Source of the DNA: Arabidopsis thaliana
Taxonomy: Eukaryota; Streptophyta; Magnoliopsida; Brassicales; Brassicaceae
Assembly: GCF_000001735.4 (NCBI RefSeq)
Contig: NC_003075.7
Span: 63,001-127,000 of the forward strand
Direction of reading: 5' to 3'
Length of the DNA: 64,000 bases
The notes below the pieces were generated by a model. It had not been told where the DNA came from. It saw only the letters and a list, made by a program, of their open reading frames with translations, and ran no database searches. The position numbers were made by a program, and so were the translations under genes. Shown one piece after another: positions 47,719 to 59,440 of the stretch. How positions within the stretch are numbered: position 1 is the first letter of the stretch; each line of letters opens with the position of its first letter.

Positions 47719-48156
47719 CGTAACTAACTAACACCACAACTGACTAATTCATAAAGAAATTCAAACGTCTTCAACGTTTTCTCCGATCAACATTTCTTCA
47801 TCAGAAGCGAAATTTCAAAAAAGCAACAATGGCGGTTTGCGAATTGATCAGAAGAGAGAGATATATAAGTACATTCGGATCACAGCGGAGCTTAGTTCCA
47901 AGGAATTAGGTGAGACTTACCTTCGCTGAAAATGGAGGAACCGTTGTAAAATTTTGATCATCGCTTCTTCGCTTGGGGGAAGAAAGAGTCTCTCGATTTT
48001 GATTTTATTGGTTTTGGTTTTGGTCAACTTAACTTACTATTGCCGGTCACATATTTCCACTTGTCAACCTTTTTTTTTTTTTTTTTTAATATATATATTA
48101 TTCTCTAAATATAAATAAAATATATAACATTATGACTTTTAGTTAAAAATGCATAT
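47719..48156. promoter_or_regulatory. PLD-beta2 leader and promoter
   Basis: On the minus strand, leader DNA extends to about 47960 with a probable leader-intron donor (gtaagtctcacc) near 47925. Upstream is AT-rich promoter DNA ending at a MITE. Confidence 0.45.
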
Positions 48157-48158
48157 TA

Positions 48159-48654
48159 GGTAAAATCTCTATAAATTAATAATTTTAAGATTGATAAAAT
48201 TTATTAATTTGAAGAGATATTAATTTATAAAGAAATTTTACAAATTATGTAATTTCTTATAATATTCAATCAAAAAAGGTATTTTTTTTCTTTTCTTATA
48301 ATCAATAATATTTTTGAAACCAATTACAATTATTAAACAATTATCAAGTTTAAAAACCAAAACTAAATTTTTCGATTTAGTAAAAATATTAGAATTAAAT
48401 TCTACAAAGAATTAATACAAATTGAATACTATATTCATATTTTAGTATATATCTATATATATATATATATAAATTAGTGAATTTATAATATTGATGGGAC
48501 CAAATATTTACATATGATTTTCACAAAAAGTTATTATTTTATTAATTTATCGATTTGTATCAATTCTTACACTGGTTTCAACTCGGGATTGAATGAATTT
48601 ATTAATTTATAAAGTTTATTAATTTATTGAATATTAATTTATAGATGTTTTACC
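48159..48654. mobile_element. Emigrant-like MITE (pogo superfamily)
   Basis: A 496-bp AT-rich element with ends GGTAAAATCTCTATAAATTA and, on the other strand, GGTAAAACATCTATAAATTA. Both are flanked by TA (48157-48158 and 48655-48656), the target duplication of Tc1/mariner/pogo elements. The end sequence closely resembles that of the Emigrant MITE family (AAAACCTCTATAAATTAATA). It is non-coding and would rely on a pogo-type transposase elsewhere. Confidence 0.8.
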
Positions 48655-48656
48655 TA

Positions 48657-49950
48657 AGACCTGACGGTTTTATGGGCAACATACAAAAAAACAAAAAATC
48701 CAAGATTATTTTGAAAGGTTTTAAAATTTAGGGCCAATTATCGTTAAAATCAATAAAATTGGGGCCATTTTGTAAATAATTTTTGTTAAAGAATTTGAAA
48801 AAAAAAAAATGGGCCACACTAAATGTTTCATATTGCTTGGCTACCCCTGCATAAGAGTTAAGACAAGTACGCGGACTAACAAAGTTCATTTTCTTGTTCA
48901 AGTATGTACTTTACTGTTGTTTATTTTTCTGCAGCTTCACAATATCATAGTGCAATTCTATAGCTTTCTTGGTTATACATAACAATATTGATATTAACCA
49001 TTCAACTTCTTCTACGTGAGGAAGATATCTGTTGAAAATCACACTTTCACTCTCAAACTACCTCTTCCAACATTCTTTTGAGGTCAGCACTCTCACTCTC
49101 TTGTCACTCTGTTTTGCTTTTGTTTTCTTTAGAGAGAAACAAGAACACGTTTAAGAGCATGATGTCTTGATAATAAAACTTGGGTGATTCTCTTACAAGA
49201 TACAAACACACATACTTATTATAGTTTTACTTGAAACACTTACACACACAAGCATGCTCTTAAACGCATAATTAACTCTGATTTCTTGCAAGCTACTCTA
49301 CTACATATTGGGACTCTAACAACAAGCATGCTCATAAACACAATTTATGTTTCTTTTTATTTCCTCACCTACTTTGCAGTTTCAAGATGCAGAATCTCTT
49401 AATTTTTTTATTATAGACATAATAACTTCTGTGAAAGATTGTAACTAAATGTATATGTTTTATTTTGGTTGCATTTGGTACTTGAGAAAGAGGAACTAGT
49501 GTCACCAGAATAACTCAAACTGCACGTAATTATCATAAACAATAAATATACAATTTACAAACATCATTTCAGAATCCATTTTGTTTAATGAGGTTGAACC
49601 TATCACCATATAAGCTATTTAGAACTCTTGTTGAATATGTTTGTGAATCCATTCTATTGTGTGTTTCTTTGTTTTGTAATAACTCTGGTCATGAGTTTTG
49701 AGTAGAGAGACATTAAAAAAAGAAGCACATTTACAAAATCCTAAAAGTTCATTACAACCATCGACCAAAAGGTTTGTTAGACAACTTATCTTAATCTTGT
49801 TATAGCTAATTCTCACACGAGAATCCAAAAGACTAAAAATCCATAAACGTAGATAGAAAGATAAACCCTAAGATAGATAACAAAAGAGGGCATTACATCC
49901 TTAGATTAACCCTATACAATCCCTAAGATAGCTTCTTCTTCTTCTTCTTC
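48657..49950. other. Spacer and STKL2 3' flank
   Basis: No gene is supported. From about 49560 to 49950 the DNA is the GeBP 3' flank that also occurs near 40760-41090 and, inverted, at 59030-59440. The segment 49080-49340 contains repeated aagcatgctctt/acacacacaagcatg phrases that recur near 54190-54300, indicating another duplicated patch. Confidence 0.5.
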
Positions 49951-50910
49951 TTAGTTGGTTTGAGCAAGCACCGAAGTCACATCCTTCAAAACATCCATCT
50001 CCGCCAACAACAACTCACATTTCTTAGCGTCCACAACCTTCATCTTCTCTTGAATCTTCTTCTTAGTCTCCAGAGACACCTTGCTCCACTTCTTCTTCAC
50101 AGAATACTCATCCAAACCGAGATTCGCGATAACCGGAACAAGAAAAGACTCCTCAAACCACTCCGAATCTGCTCCAAGAATCACTTGCTCATCTTCTATA
50201 ACCAAAGGTTTCTCCACCTTCTTCTCCTTGCTATTAGCCTTACCCTTAACAAGAATAGATTCATCTTTCTTCACAGGAGATTCAACGTTCATACCATCAG
50301 ATCCCCAAATCAAAACAGCCAAACCCAAACATTTCTTATCATGATTCGATTCACCACTTTTGTTCTTCCGGTTAACAAAATACTTATTCTTTAATCTTCT
50401 AATCTTGTCAAAGAACTGGACATGACTAACATCAAAGCTTATAGATTTCTTGGCGATATCAAAAAACGCATTCTTATGATCCCAAGGACTTGTACCTGTC
50501 TCAGCTTTGAAATCAATCACTGCCTGTAGAAGAGAGATCTCATCTTCTTCACTCCATACTCTCTGAGGATTCGCCTTTTTGTTATCGTCCTCTTTCTTAA
50601 CTCTTTTGACATGCATGTCCCTTGAGGTGCTTCCTTCACCAGCTCGCTTCTTCCCTGACTTCACCGCCGGTGATTCAGCAGCACCTTCTTTCTTCTTCCG
50701 CCTGGTTAAGACGAATGACTGCTTCTCTGAGTCATCAGAAGAATCTGTCTTAGAATTCACAGCGGCGGAAGGAGATTTTAGGGTTTTAGAGGAAGGAACT
50801 GTGACAGGATCTTTGGGTTTGCTTTCTTCAGAAGAAGACTTAAAGATCTCTTCAGAAGAACTCTCAACTTCGCTTGAAGAAGCGGTTGCTGGACTTTCCA
50901 AAGGAGCCAT
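49951..50910 (-). CDS. STKL2: GeBP/storekeeper-like transcription regulator STKL2
   Basis: Intronless, 319 residues (AT4G00250). The frame continues upstream to a TTG, so ATG 50910 (MAPLESPATASSSEVE) is chosen by analogy with STKL1. Layout matches STKL1: acidic serine-rich N-terminus, basic KKKEGAAESPAVKSGKKR block (one unit instead of three), DUF573 domain with RVWSEEDEISLLQAVIDFK and DVSHVQFFDKIRRLKNKY, and a C-terminal coiled region ending VLKDVTSVLAQTN. STKL1 and STKL2 differ mainly in the linker and in short indels and are clearly a recent duplicate pair. Their 3' flanks are also homologous, so the duplicated unit extended beyond the coding region. Confidence 0.92.
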   Translation of the reverse strand: MAPLESPATASSSEVESSSEEIFKSSSEESKPKDPVTVPSSKTLKSPSAAVNSKTDSSDDSEKQSFVLTRRKKKEGAAESPAVKSGKKRAGEGSTSRDMHVKRVKKEDDNKKANPQRVWSEEDEISLLQAVIDFKAETGTSPWDHKNAFFDIAKKSISFDVSHVQFFDKIRRLKNKYFVNRKNKSGESNHDKKCLGLAVLIWGSDGMNVESPVKKDESILVKGKANSKEKKVEKPLVIEDEQVILGADSEWFEESFLVPVIANLGLDEYSVKKKWSKVSLETKKKIQEKMKVVDAKKCELLLAEMDVLKDVTSVLAQTN

Positions 50911-51970
50911 TGGATTTTCTTCTTTCAGATTCTCGGGTATGAGTACCAAGTGGGAACTGAAGGGACAATTTTAGGGTTTGTGAGTTGCGAGACTTTTTAT
51001 TTTTTTACACTGTAACATCTCTTATATTTAAGAAACAATTAAAGTAAATAAAGCTCAACAACAAAAACTAATTAAGCCCAACAAAATAAATAAACCATCA
51101 TCCTTATATGTAACACTGTAACATGGGAAAAAAAAACAATTTTTTGCCCAAATGTATAAGAAATTTGTATAACAAAATTCATACTAGATTTTCTTGTTGT
51201 AATTCTTGGTATACAAAATGAAAGGTTTCTTTGTTGTAAAACAAAAATATATGTACTAAAAGTAATTTTACAAAGTCGCTTTATATTTTTACATTTAGAA
51301 AGATCATTTGATCAAGTGGGAAACCTTTATTGAAATTAACAAAGTGGAAAAGATTGTAAGTAGTGAAATTTAGTGTCATCTATAGACAAAAAAAATGTAA
51401 ATTAGAATTTAGGAATATGAATTCGGTTAGGATTAGTCGATTAGGTTTATTGAGTAAACTCAATAAAAATTACTGTAGTAATACTTCAGTACTCGGTTCG
51501 GTTTATAGTTACCGAACTGAAACCAAACGATTATTCTAATTTAATTGAAGTTACCAATTTTTATCTTAAGTTTAATTAAAATTATTGAAAAATATGAACT
51601 CTCTCTTACAGTAAACCGACCTGAAATTGGTTTTTGGTTCCAATTTGACACCAATATTTTATCTTGAACCAAATCGAAATTTATGCTATTAAAATTGAAC
51701 CGAGCCGAACTTTACTTTCGGTCTACTTCGGTTCAAGAAATTTCAATCCAATACATATGAATTCTGAAAGTCCTGAACCGAACCAGAGTGTTTAACCACA
51801 ATAAAAGTCTCTTCAATGGTCTCTTCTTGAGTATATCAATGGTCTCTCATAGTTTCAACAACACCAATAAACTGTCATCTTCAAGTTGGAGTTTATTACA
51901 CTCGTTCCTTCAAGAAACTGTACCGTCGACTTTCAGATTTAGCCATTTAGGACTTCTCAAGATTTTGAAA
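50911..51970. other. Divergent spacer between STKL2 and the REM gene
   Basis: Contains both promoters and no gene. A block at 51420-51790 is rich in ttcggtt/aaccgaa words in both orientations (cggttcggtttatagttacc, gaaccgagccgaac), likely a short decayed repeat of the same compositional type as the 42631-43191 insertion. The REM leader presumably begins in its last part. Confidence 0.4.
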
Positions 51971-54051
51971 ATGGCGCATCAACATTTCTTCAAGCCTCTT
52001 CTTCCTGGCTTCCACGCCTCCTTGGTACTCTCTTTCTCGCTCTTTCCCTTCTTCTATCTCTGTCTATGTCTCTCTGAGAAGCTAAAGATGAGTCTGGTTT
52101 TGTATTTGCATGTTGCTTCAGACAATTCCTGTAGCCTTCTTCTTGAAGTATATAGAAGGAAGATATGAGCAGAAGACGGCGAAGCTGAGATCAGACGCGT
52201 CAAAGAGAACTTGGGAAGTGAAGATAGATGGCCAGAGACTCACCGACGGTTGGAAAGAGTTTGCTGTCTCACATGATCTTCGAATCGGTGACATTGTTGT
52301 TTTCAGACAAGAGAGTGACTTGGCTTTCCATGTAACACTGTTGGGACCTAGTTGTTGTGGGATTCAATATGGTTCGTGTTCAGTCGAAAAGAACAACCTC
52401 GGTGACGGTGAGTTGTGTTCTGTCTCTGGCTCTTCAAGAAACGTGGTTTGCTTTTGGAATGTGGATCAGTGAGTAGAGATAACCAGTTTGACTATATAAC
52501 ACTTATTTTTCAGAGAAAAAGAAAGTGAAGGAGAATCCAAATGGAGAAGCAGAGTCTTCTTCACGAGATCCCTCTTGTTTTGTGGCTAATGTTGCGCCTT
52601 CGAGTCTACGTTATGACTTGATGGTATTTGACTCTTAAGAACCCGAAAAGAAACTCTCATTCTAGGGTCTGAACTCATGTTGTATTCTAATGAATTTTTC
52701 AGAGATTTCCAAGGGGTTTTGTGAGGGATAATGGTGTAGTCGGATCTGGAGAGATTGTTCTGATGAATGAAAAGGGCAGATCATGGAATTTTAACTTGAG
52801 ACAAAAGCCATCAAACGGAACAGTTTATGTTAGAGGAGGGTGGGTGAGTTTTTGTGATGCCAATGGGCTTAAAGCTGGAGATAACTACACTTTCAAACTG
52901 ATCAAAAGAGCAGGAACTCTTGTTCTACGTTTGTTACCCAATGAGCCAAAAGAGGAAGCTAATGAAGTGTCTCTTCCCGAAGAACCGGAAAGCGATGCAG
53001 AGCGCAACCTTGGTGAGTTCTGTTCTTTCTTTCTCTAACTCTGCCCATGATACTTGACATTCAAGAAACGTGCTCATATGGATTTTATTTCTTTCTTTTT
53101 TTCAGAAAAGATTCAAAGGAAGGAGAAAGTGAAGAAGAATGTAACAAGAGAGGCAGAGTCTTCTTCACAAGATCCCTCTTGTTTTGTGGCTAATGTCTCC
53201 CCTTCGAGTCTACGCTATGACACACTGGTATTCTACTCTTACTTTTGAATCCCAAAAGAAACTCTCATTCTAGTGTCTGAAACTTATGTTGTATTGTTCC
53301 AGTATCTTCCAAAGCGTTTTATGAGGGAAAATGGTGTAGACAAAAGATGTGGAGAGATGATTCTGATTAATGAAAAGGGAAAATCATGGACTTTAGATTT
53401 GAAAGTAAAGAAATCATCCGGAACTTCTCTCATCAAACGAGGATGGAGAAGTTTCTGTAGTGCCAATGGACTAAGAGCTGGAAGTATCATAACTCTCAAA
53501 CTGATAAAGAAAAGAGCAACTCTTGTTCTACGTTTGATCCCCAACGAGCCAGAAGAAGCTAATGAAGTAGTCTCTCTTTCGACAGAGCAAGAAAGCGATG
53601 AAGAGAGTATCCACGACGAGAAAATCTCAAGAAGAAAGTCTTTACTATCCGAAAACCGATTTGTGACATTAACTCTAACACCTTATACAATCCAAAGTTC
53701 TCTACTGGTACGTTTCATCATTCCAAGCCATTGTCTTTTAACAGTCTATAGAATGAGAATCTTTTGTGTGAATCTATGTTTCAGCGTCTTCCGGTTCCTT
53801 TCACGAGGATGAATGGTATCAATGAAGAAACTAAAATGACTCTGTTGGATAAACATGGTGTGAAGTGGTTAACGACTCTGCGGTTCGAGGACGACAAAAG
53901 AAAAAGACTACGAATGGTAGGAGGATGGCAAGGATTCATCCAAGCTAACGATGTGAAGGCAAACGAATCCATCATGTTGGAACTGATTTGGGAAGAAGAA
54001 ACAAGTTGCGTCCTTAAGTTCTGCTCCAAGGTGAAGCTAGAAATCAAATGA
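51971..54051 (+). CDS. MEE45: REM-type transcription factor with four B3 domains
   Basis: B3-domain protein of the reproductive meristem (REM) class, remembered as MEE45 (AT4G00260). Exons 51971-52024, 52122-52401, 52514-52623, 52703-53012, 53106-53227, 53303-53707 and 53785-54051 give 515 residues. Four B3 domains are visible: 1, residues 4-95 ([13 protein letters not shown], then [19 protein letters not shown] and LRIGDIVVF); 2, exon 4 ([27 protein letters not shown]); 3, exon 6 ([27 protein letters not shown]); 4, exon 7 ([28 protein letters not shown]). Domains 2 and 3 and the linkers before them are near copies. The protein probably binds DNA in the nucleus; targets are unknown. The exact exon count depends on my splice choices, but every junction is in frame. 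Confidence 0.88.
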
Positions 54052-54476
54052 AACTCTATATTGAAATGAATCAATGTTTGACTCTTTTATTTGGTAAGAT
54101 ATAACTCTTAAGGTTTCATTGTCTTAGAGAGTAAGAACAAAAACCATTTTTCTTTTAATCTTCTACATTGTTAATATCTTGGATAATATTACAAGACACA
54201 CACACACTCTTACTTATACTACTTCACTACACTCTTAGGCACACACACAAGCATGCCTTAAAGCACATTATTAACCCTAGACTCTAGACTCTTGCACAAG
54301 CCACTCTACTACATTGGCTCTTGTGGATACTTGAGTAAAAAGTGGAATATCTTACAAACACTTGCCCAAGTAGAAGAAAGACAGGATCCAAAGATAAATA
54401 CACTGAACAGACTAGAGCTTATGACTTACTAAGAACCTAAACAACACCAAATGCTACAAGGGCATATTGGTTTCAT
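54052..54476. other. Convergent spacer of the REM gene and GeBP-like gene
   Basis: 425 bases that hold both 3' UTRs. Phrases such as acacacacaagcatgc and gccactctactacattgg at 54190-54320 recur near 49190-49310, so part of this spacer is a duplicated patch. Confidence 0.5.
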
Positions 54477-55468
54477 CTAACTATCATTAGCTGCCTCTGC
54501 AAGCTTGGCGGAAAATCTAAGCTTCTTGATATTGAATCTTGTTTCCTCAACACATAACGCTTTCCATTCATCACTCAACTCTCTTCTTTTACCATTTCCA
54601 AGGTTCATCAGCTTCTCAAGCTGCAACTTCTTTTGATAACCACTTAAACCTTGCGACATCACCGCCTCAAATGCATCCTGCACCGCGCATAACTCATCAT
54701 CATCATCATTGTCCTCATCATGTCTCTCTTTTCCACTACTAGTCCCATTCTCTGTTGTTTTGGCTGCCCCATTCTCATTTAAAAGTTCAGTATTAGCCAC
54801 TTCCTCCTCGTGCTCCTTCAACATCTCCTCCCCGCTCTCGTTAGTCCGGTTTTCCGCTGCACCATTTCCGTTTACCTCGTGCTCCTTATCCATACCATCA
54901 TCATCACCTTGTCCCCAAATCATCGAAGAAAACCCAAAGGCTTCAGAATCACTAGACCTAGTAAATTTGGGATCATTCCCTTGATTGATTTTCTCCGAGT
55001 GAACATGAAACCTCCTTTTCAACTTCCTGATTTTACTCAAAACCTGATCCTTGGAGAATCTCTCAACGATAGAACTTCCGAGGAAACTACAAAACGCATC
55101 CCAATCAATTTTGGGATTGAATCCTGTCTTAGCTCTGTAATCAACTAACCCCTGAGCAATTTCGAAAATCTGGTTTTAGAAAATCACAATGCAAAACCAA
55201 ATCAAACTATAAATGGAGAAGATCAATACAATACCTTTAAGATAGAGAGCTCATCTTCCTCGTTCCAGATCCGGACGATCAACGGCGGATCCAATTTCTT
55301 CTTCTTCTTCTTCATCTTCATCTTCTTCTTCATAGTCTCTTCTTCTGCGACGGAAGCAGCACGCTTTGAGGAAGGAATATTCCGTGGAGATCTTCGATGG
55401 GAGAGGGTACCGTTGGAGTTATCAGCACCAACACAGGAAGAGAAATCGATCTGCTTCGGAGTCACCAT
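54477..55468 (-). CDS. AT4G00270: GeBP/storekeeper-like regulator
   Basis: A 302-residue GeBP-family protein encoded by two minus-strand exons, 55235-55468 and 54477-55151; the single intron distinguishes it from the other three GeBP genes here. The N-terminus has a long basic run (MKKKMKMKKKKKK). The DUF573 domain straddles the intron: IVRIWNEEDELSILK, then GLVDYRAKTGFNPKIDWDAF, QVLSKIRKLKRRFHVH and FGFSSMIWGQ. An acidic linker (DEDNDDDDELCAVQ) precedes a C-terminal helical region, KKLQLEKLMNLGNGKRREL. It is more diverged than STKL1 and STKL2 and is probably an older duplicate. A nuclear transcription regulator is inferred from family. Confidence 0.9.
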
Positions 55469-56705
55469 GCTTATTGCTTGCTTTAGACTTGCTGATTCTA
55501 GGGCGCATGCAGAGCAGTGATTCCCAATCTTCACGACCTTTAAAAAGTGAAACCCGAGAGAAAAAGAAAAGCAAAATAGGATGAGTAACACTTGGCCATA
55601 CTTTTCTCAACATTCATAACAAAACAAACACTTTCATCTTTTTTTCTACTGTTTAATATTCATCAATAGTACAATTTTGCTCTTGCAAAAATCTATCATT
55701 TTAGTCACTTAATAGTATAAAATATTTTATCTACCTTTTTTATATAATAAATTAAAATTTAGTTTTTTCTACATTTTAAGATTCATTGCTGATATATTTT
55801 AAGTAAATAATTATATTATATATTATCCATTTCTGATTGAATATTTTTTTATTATTAAATAGATATTAAAAGGTATTTGAACAAAACATATTACACGATA
55901 AATTAATAAATTTTGTCGGTCTCAAATCGGGGTAATGTAAAAATTAACCAAAATCGATAAGATAATAAGATAATATTTTTTTTGAAATCCCTATGTAAAA
56001 ATATGGTACCAGTAATATCATAAAATTAATAATCATAAATCTTTAGCATACATTCAAAGACTAATTTTATATGAAACTTTTGTTCAAGTCATAATTGCAA
56101 CTCTTTCTAGAGTATAGTTGGTGTGATCTCTTTTGTATTCACATAACTCTTTGCGTATTTGATCCGTCATATTTGGTTTTGTAACTTTTTTTATATGAAA
56201 AATCATTGTTAAGATTTGTGTAATAAAAAATTGGATTAAGTCTCACGTTAACGTCGTATACATGCACAATATCTTACAGAGAAAAAATAAAAAAAGTAAT
56301 AAAAAAAAATCTAACAGAATATACAAACAATAAAACATAAAGAAAAACTAAATTAAAATTTTTCTTTTTAAAAAATTAATATTGTATTTTACGTATAAAT
56401 TTTTATAAATTAATAAATGTACTACTATCATAGTAACACCTACAAACTGATATGCATATATACACAAATGAGAGTTAACACTATATATATATCGATTGTA
56501 CCTTGTGTAGTGGAACACTTTATTGTTGTAAATACATAATCCTCAACTATTAGTGTCTATGTATGTCAAACAAATGAAACAATGAAAGCAATCCAAATTA
56601 AATGAACAGATTACAATGTAAAATGCCTTCATCCATCTCCGCCATTAGCATGATAGGAACTTGTACTCGATTTCGAGATCCAAGGAATATTACAAAAGGA
56701 ACGTA
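55469..56705. other. AT-rich spacer upstream of the GeBP-like gene
   Basis: The first 200 bases are presumably leader and promoter. The rest, to 56640, is strongly AT-rich with no gene. No element boundaries can be set. Confidence 0.4.
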
Positions 56706-56822
56706 ACCGTGCTTCTTTATGATCTTCACCACCTCAAGAAGGACCTCTTGTTATATTGTATAGCTCCTCTTTTCCCTGAGACAAATGACCACAATTCTAA
56801 TGTAAAAAGATCACATCAAGCG
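56706..56822 (-). pseudogene. MSL1 last-exon fragment
   Basis: About 117 bases matching MSL1 60138-60256: the middle of the last exon (accgtgcttctttatgatct), its acceptor and the adjoining intron to cacatcaagc. It lies in the same orientation as MSL1, 3.4 kb away. It is diverged at several sites and has no coding potential. Confidence 0.82.
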
Positions 56823-56926
56823 ACACAATACTCCATCGGTCAAAGATCATTCTTTTAGCCAAAACTTCATTGATTAAGGCTTTGAATGGGAGGGAAGCAG
56901 AAAAAATACATGTTTACCTTTGCATA

Positions 56927-58590
56927 TAGTGCTCCTATTATCAAGACATTATTTCTGTATTTTCCTTTTTGTTTTAATATTTAGAGTTAAGATTTCTGTT
57001 ATTTAAAAACAGTTGATCTATGCATGCAGTCCTTCTCTTACCAAGACATCATTCATGTATTTTTATTTTTGTTTTAACATAACATTTTTGTTATTTAAAA
57101 TCAGTTGACATGTGCATGTAGTGCTTATGTTACCAATACATCATTTATGTATTTTTATTTCATATTTTATTATTTAAAATCAGTGTATCTTTCTATGTAT
57201 TCCTCCTATTACCAAGACACTATTCATGTATTATCATTTTTATTTTAATATTTATTTTAAGATTTTGTTATTTAAAATCAGTTGACATGTTTATGTAGTG
57301 TTCCTGTTACCAAGACACCATTTATGTATTTTATTTTTTATTTAATATTTATAACTAAGATTTATGTTATTTAAACAACAGTTGACTTGTGCATGAAGTA
57401 CTCCTATTACCAAAATATTATTCATGTATTTTCATTTTTTATTTAATATCTATATTTAAAAATTTTGTTATTTTAAAATTAGTTGATATATGTGCATATA
57501 GTGCTCCTGTTACCAAAATATAATTTTTGTATTTTTTTTTGTTTTAAGAGATTAAAGATTTTTGTTATTTAAAATCAGTTGACTTGCCTATGTAGTGCTC
57601 TTGATACCAAGTCACCATTCATGTATTTTATTTTTTATTTTAATATTTATAATTAAGATTTATGTTTTTAAAACAATAGTTGACTCGTGCATGTAGTCCT
57701 CTTATTACCAAAACAACATTCATGTATTTTCATTTAATATATAATTAAGATTTATGTTAGTTAAACAATAGTTGACTCATGCATGTAGTCCTCTTATTAC
57801 CAAAACATCATTCATGTATTTTTATTTTTTATTTAATATCTATATTTAAAATTTTTGTTATTTAAAATCAGTTGATATATGTGCATATAGTGGTCCATTT
57901 ACCAAAATATCATTTTTGTATTTTTTTGTTTTAAGATTTATATTTAAAATTTTTGTTATTTAAAATCAGTTGACTTGCCTATGTAGTGCTCCTGATACCA
58001 AGACACCATTCATGTATTTATTTTTTATTTTAATATTTATAATTAAGATTTATGTTATTTAAACAATAGTTGACTCGTGCATGTAGTCCTCTTATTACCA
58101 AAACAACATTCATGTATTTTCATTTAATATCTATATTTAAGATTTATGTTATTTAAACAACAGTTGACTCGTGCATGTAGTCCTCCTATTACCAAAACAT
58201 CATTTATGTATTTTCATTTTTCATTTAATATCTATAGTTAAGATTTATGTTAATTAAACAACAGTTGACTCATGCATGTAATCCTCCTATTACCAAAACA
58301 TCATTCATTTATTTTTATTTTTTATTTAATATCTATATTTAAAATTTTGGTTATTTAAAATCAGTTGATATATGTGCATATAATGCTCATGTTATCAAAA
58401 TATCATTTTTGTATTTTTTTTTTGTTTTAAGATTTATATTTAAGATTTTTGTTATTTAAAATCAGTTGAGTTGTCTCTGTAGTGCTCCTAATACCAAGAC
58501 ACCATTCATGTATTTATTTTTTCTTTTAATATTTATAATTAAGATTTATGTTAAAGAACGGTTGACTCGTGCATGTAGTCTTCTACTTGA
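56927..58590. repeat. Diverged tandem array, about 17 units with a period near 97 bp
   Basis: Units of 80-105 bp share the order: atttaaaatcagttgac, gtgcatgtagt(g/c)ctcc, attaccaa(g/a)acaccattc, atgtatttt and a T-rich tail with taatatttataattaagatt. Unit starts lie near 56928, 57026, 57118, 57198, 57294, 57394, 57500, 57592, 57684, 57784, 57888, 57982, 58084, 58178, 58278, 58382 and 58480. Variant classes recur in order, so blocks of four to five units were probably amplified together. It encodes nothing. Confidence 0.88.
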
Positions 58591-58934
58591 CATTCACACC
58601 TGAAACATTCAAACTCTAAATACTTATAGAAGAGGACCATAACCATTTTGTTGATACAACATTGCATCAATTTAATCTCCATCCTTCAGCTCCAATTGAC
58701 AAAACACATTGAAAAAAACACCATCGATGAATATGGCTTATCTTAATATATTATAAAAATCTTTAAGCTTGAATGATAATACATATACCTCATCAGGTGT
58801 ATGATATTCTCGAATTCAAAATAGAAAGCGAAATGTGTTCCACTCTACACCTCTCATTTTGGTGTAAAGTCCCATCAATTTAAGAAGCTTCGCCTTTCTT
58901 CTCACCTTTATATTAAGTCATGCATGCTAATGTA
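58591..58934. other. Spacer after the tandem array
   Basis: AT-rich, no gene. Sequence up to 58934 is not obviously related to the GeBP copy that begins there. Confidence 0.35.
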
Positions 58935-59440
58935 GATGAAGCTTGTGGACGCTAAGAAATGTGAGTTGTTGTTGGAGAAGATGGATGTTTTGAAGGAGGT
59001 GACTTCGGTGCTTGCTCAAACCAACTAAGAAGAAGAAGAGGAAGCTATTGGATTGTATTATAGGTTTATCGGTTTTTAATCTCGGGTTTAAATGGAGATG
59101 TAATGCCTTCTTTTGTTATCTAACTTAGGATTCGTCTCTCTGTCTACGTTAATGAACTTTTAGGACTTTGGATTCTCGTGTGAGAATTAGCTAAGTTGTC
59201 TTTGGTCGATGGTTGTAATGAATTAGCTAAGTTGTTTAACAAGCCTTTTGGTCGATGACTGTAATGAACTTTTAGGACTTTGTAAATGTGCTTCCTTTTT
59301 GAATGTCTCTCTACTCAAAACTCATAACCAGAGTTATTACAAAACGAAGAAACACACAATAGAATGGATTCGCAAACATATTCAGCAATGACAAGAGTTC
59401 TAAATAGCTTATATGGTGATAGGTTCAACCTCATTAACAA
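58935..59440 (+). pseudogene. GeBP (STKL) 3' end and flank, inverted copy
   Basis: Starts with the last 30 or so codons of an STKL gene (MKLVDAKKCELLLEKMDVL, then EVTSVLAQTN and a stop at 59026-59028). It continues through the same 3' flank seen after STKL1 and STKL2, ending near ggttcaacctcattaa(c)aaaa at 59440. It is on the plus strand, opposite to all four intact GeBP genes. The rest of the coding region is missing. Confidence 0.88.

Noticed and set aside
56927-58590. Possible CRISPR-like or centromeric satellite array
   Set aside because: Units are adjacent and diverged without unique spacers, and the setting is a plant chromosome arm; it is a plain tandem repeat. It also does not resemble the 180-bp Arabidopsis centromere repeat.
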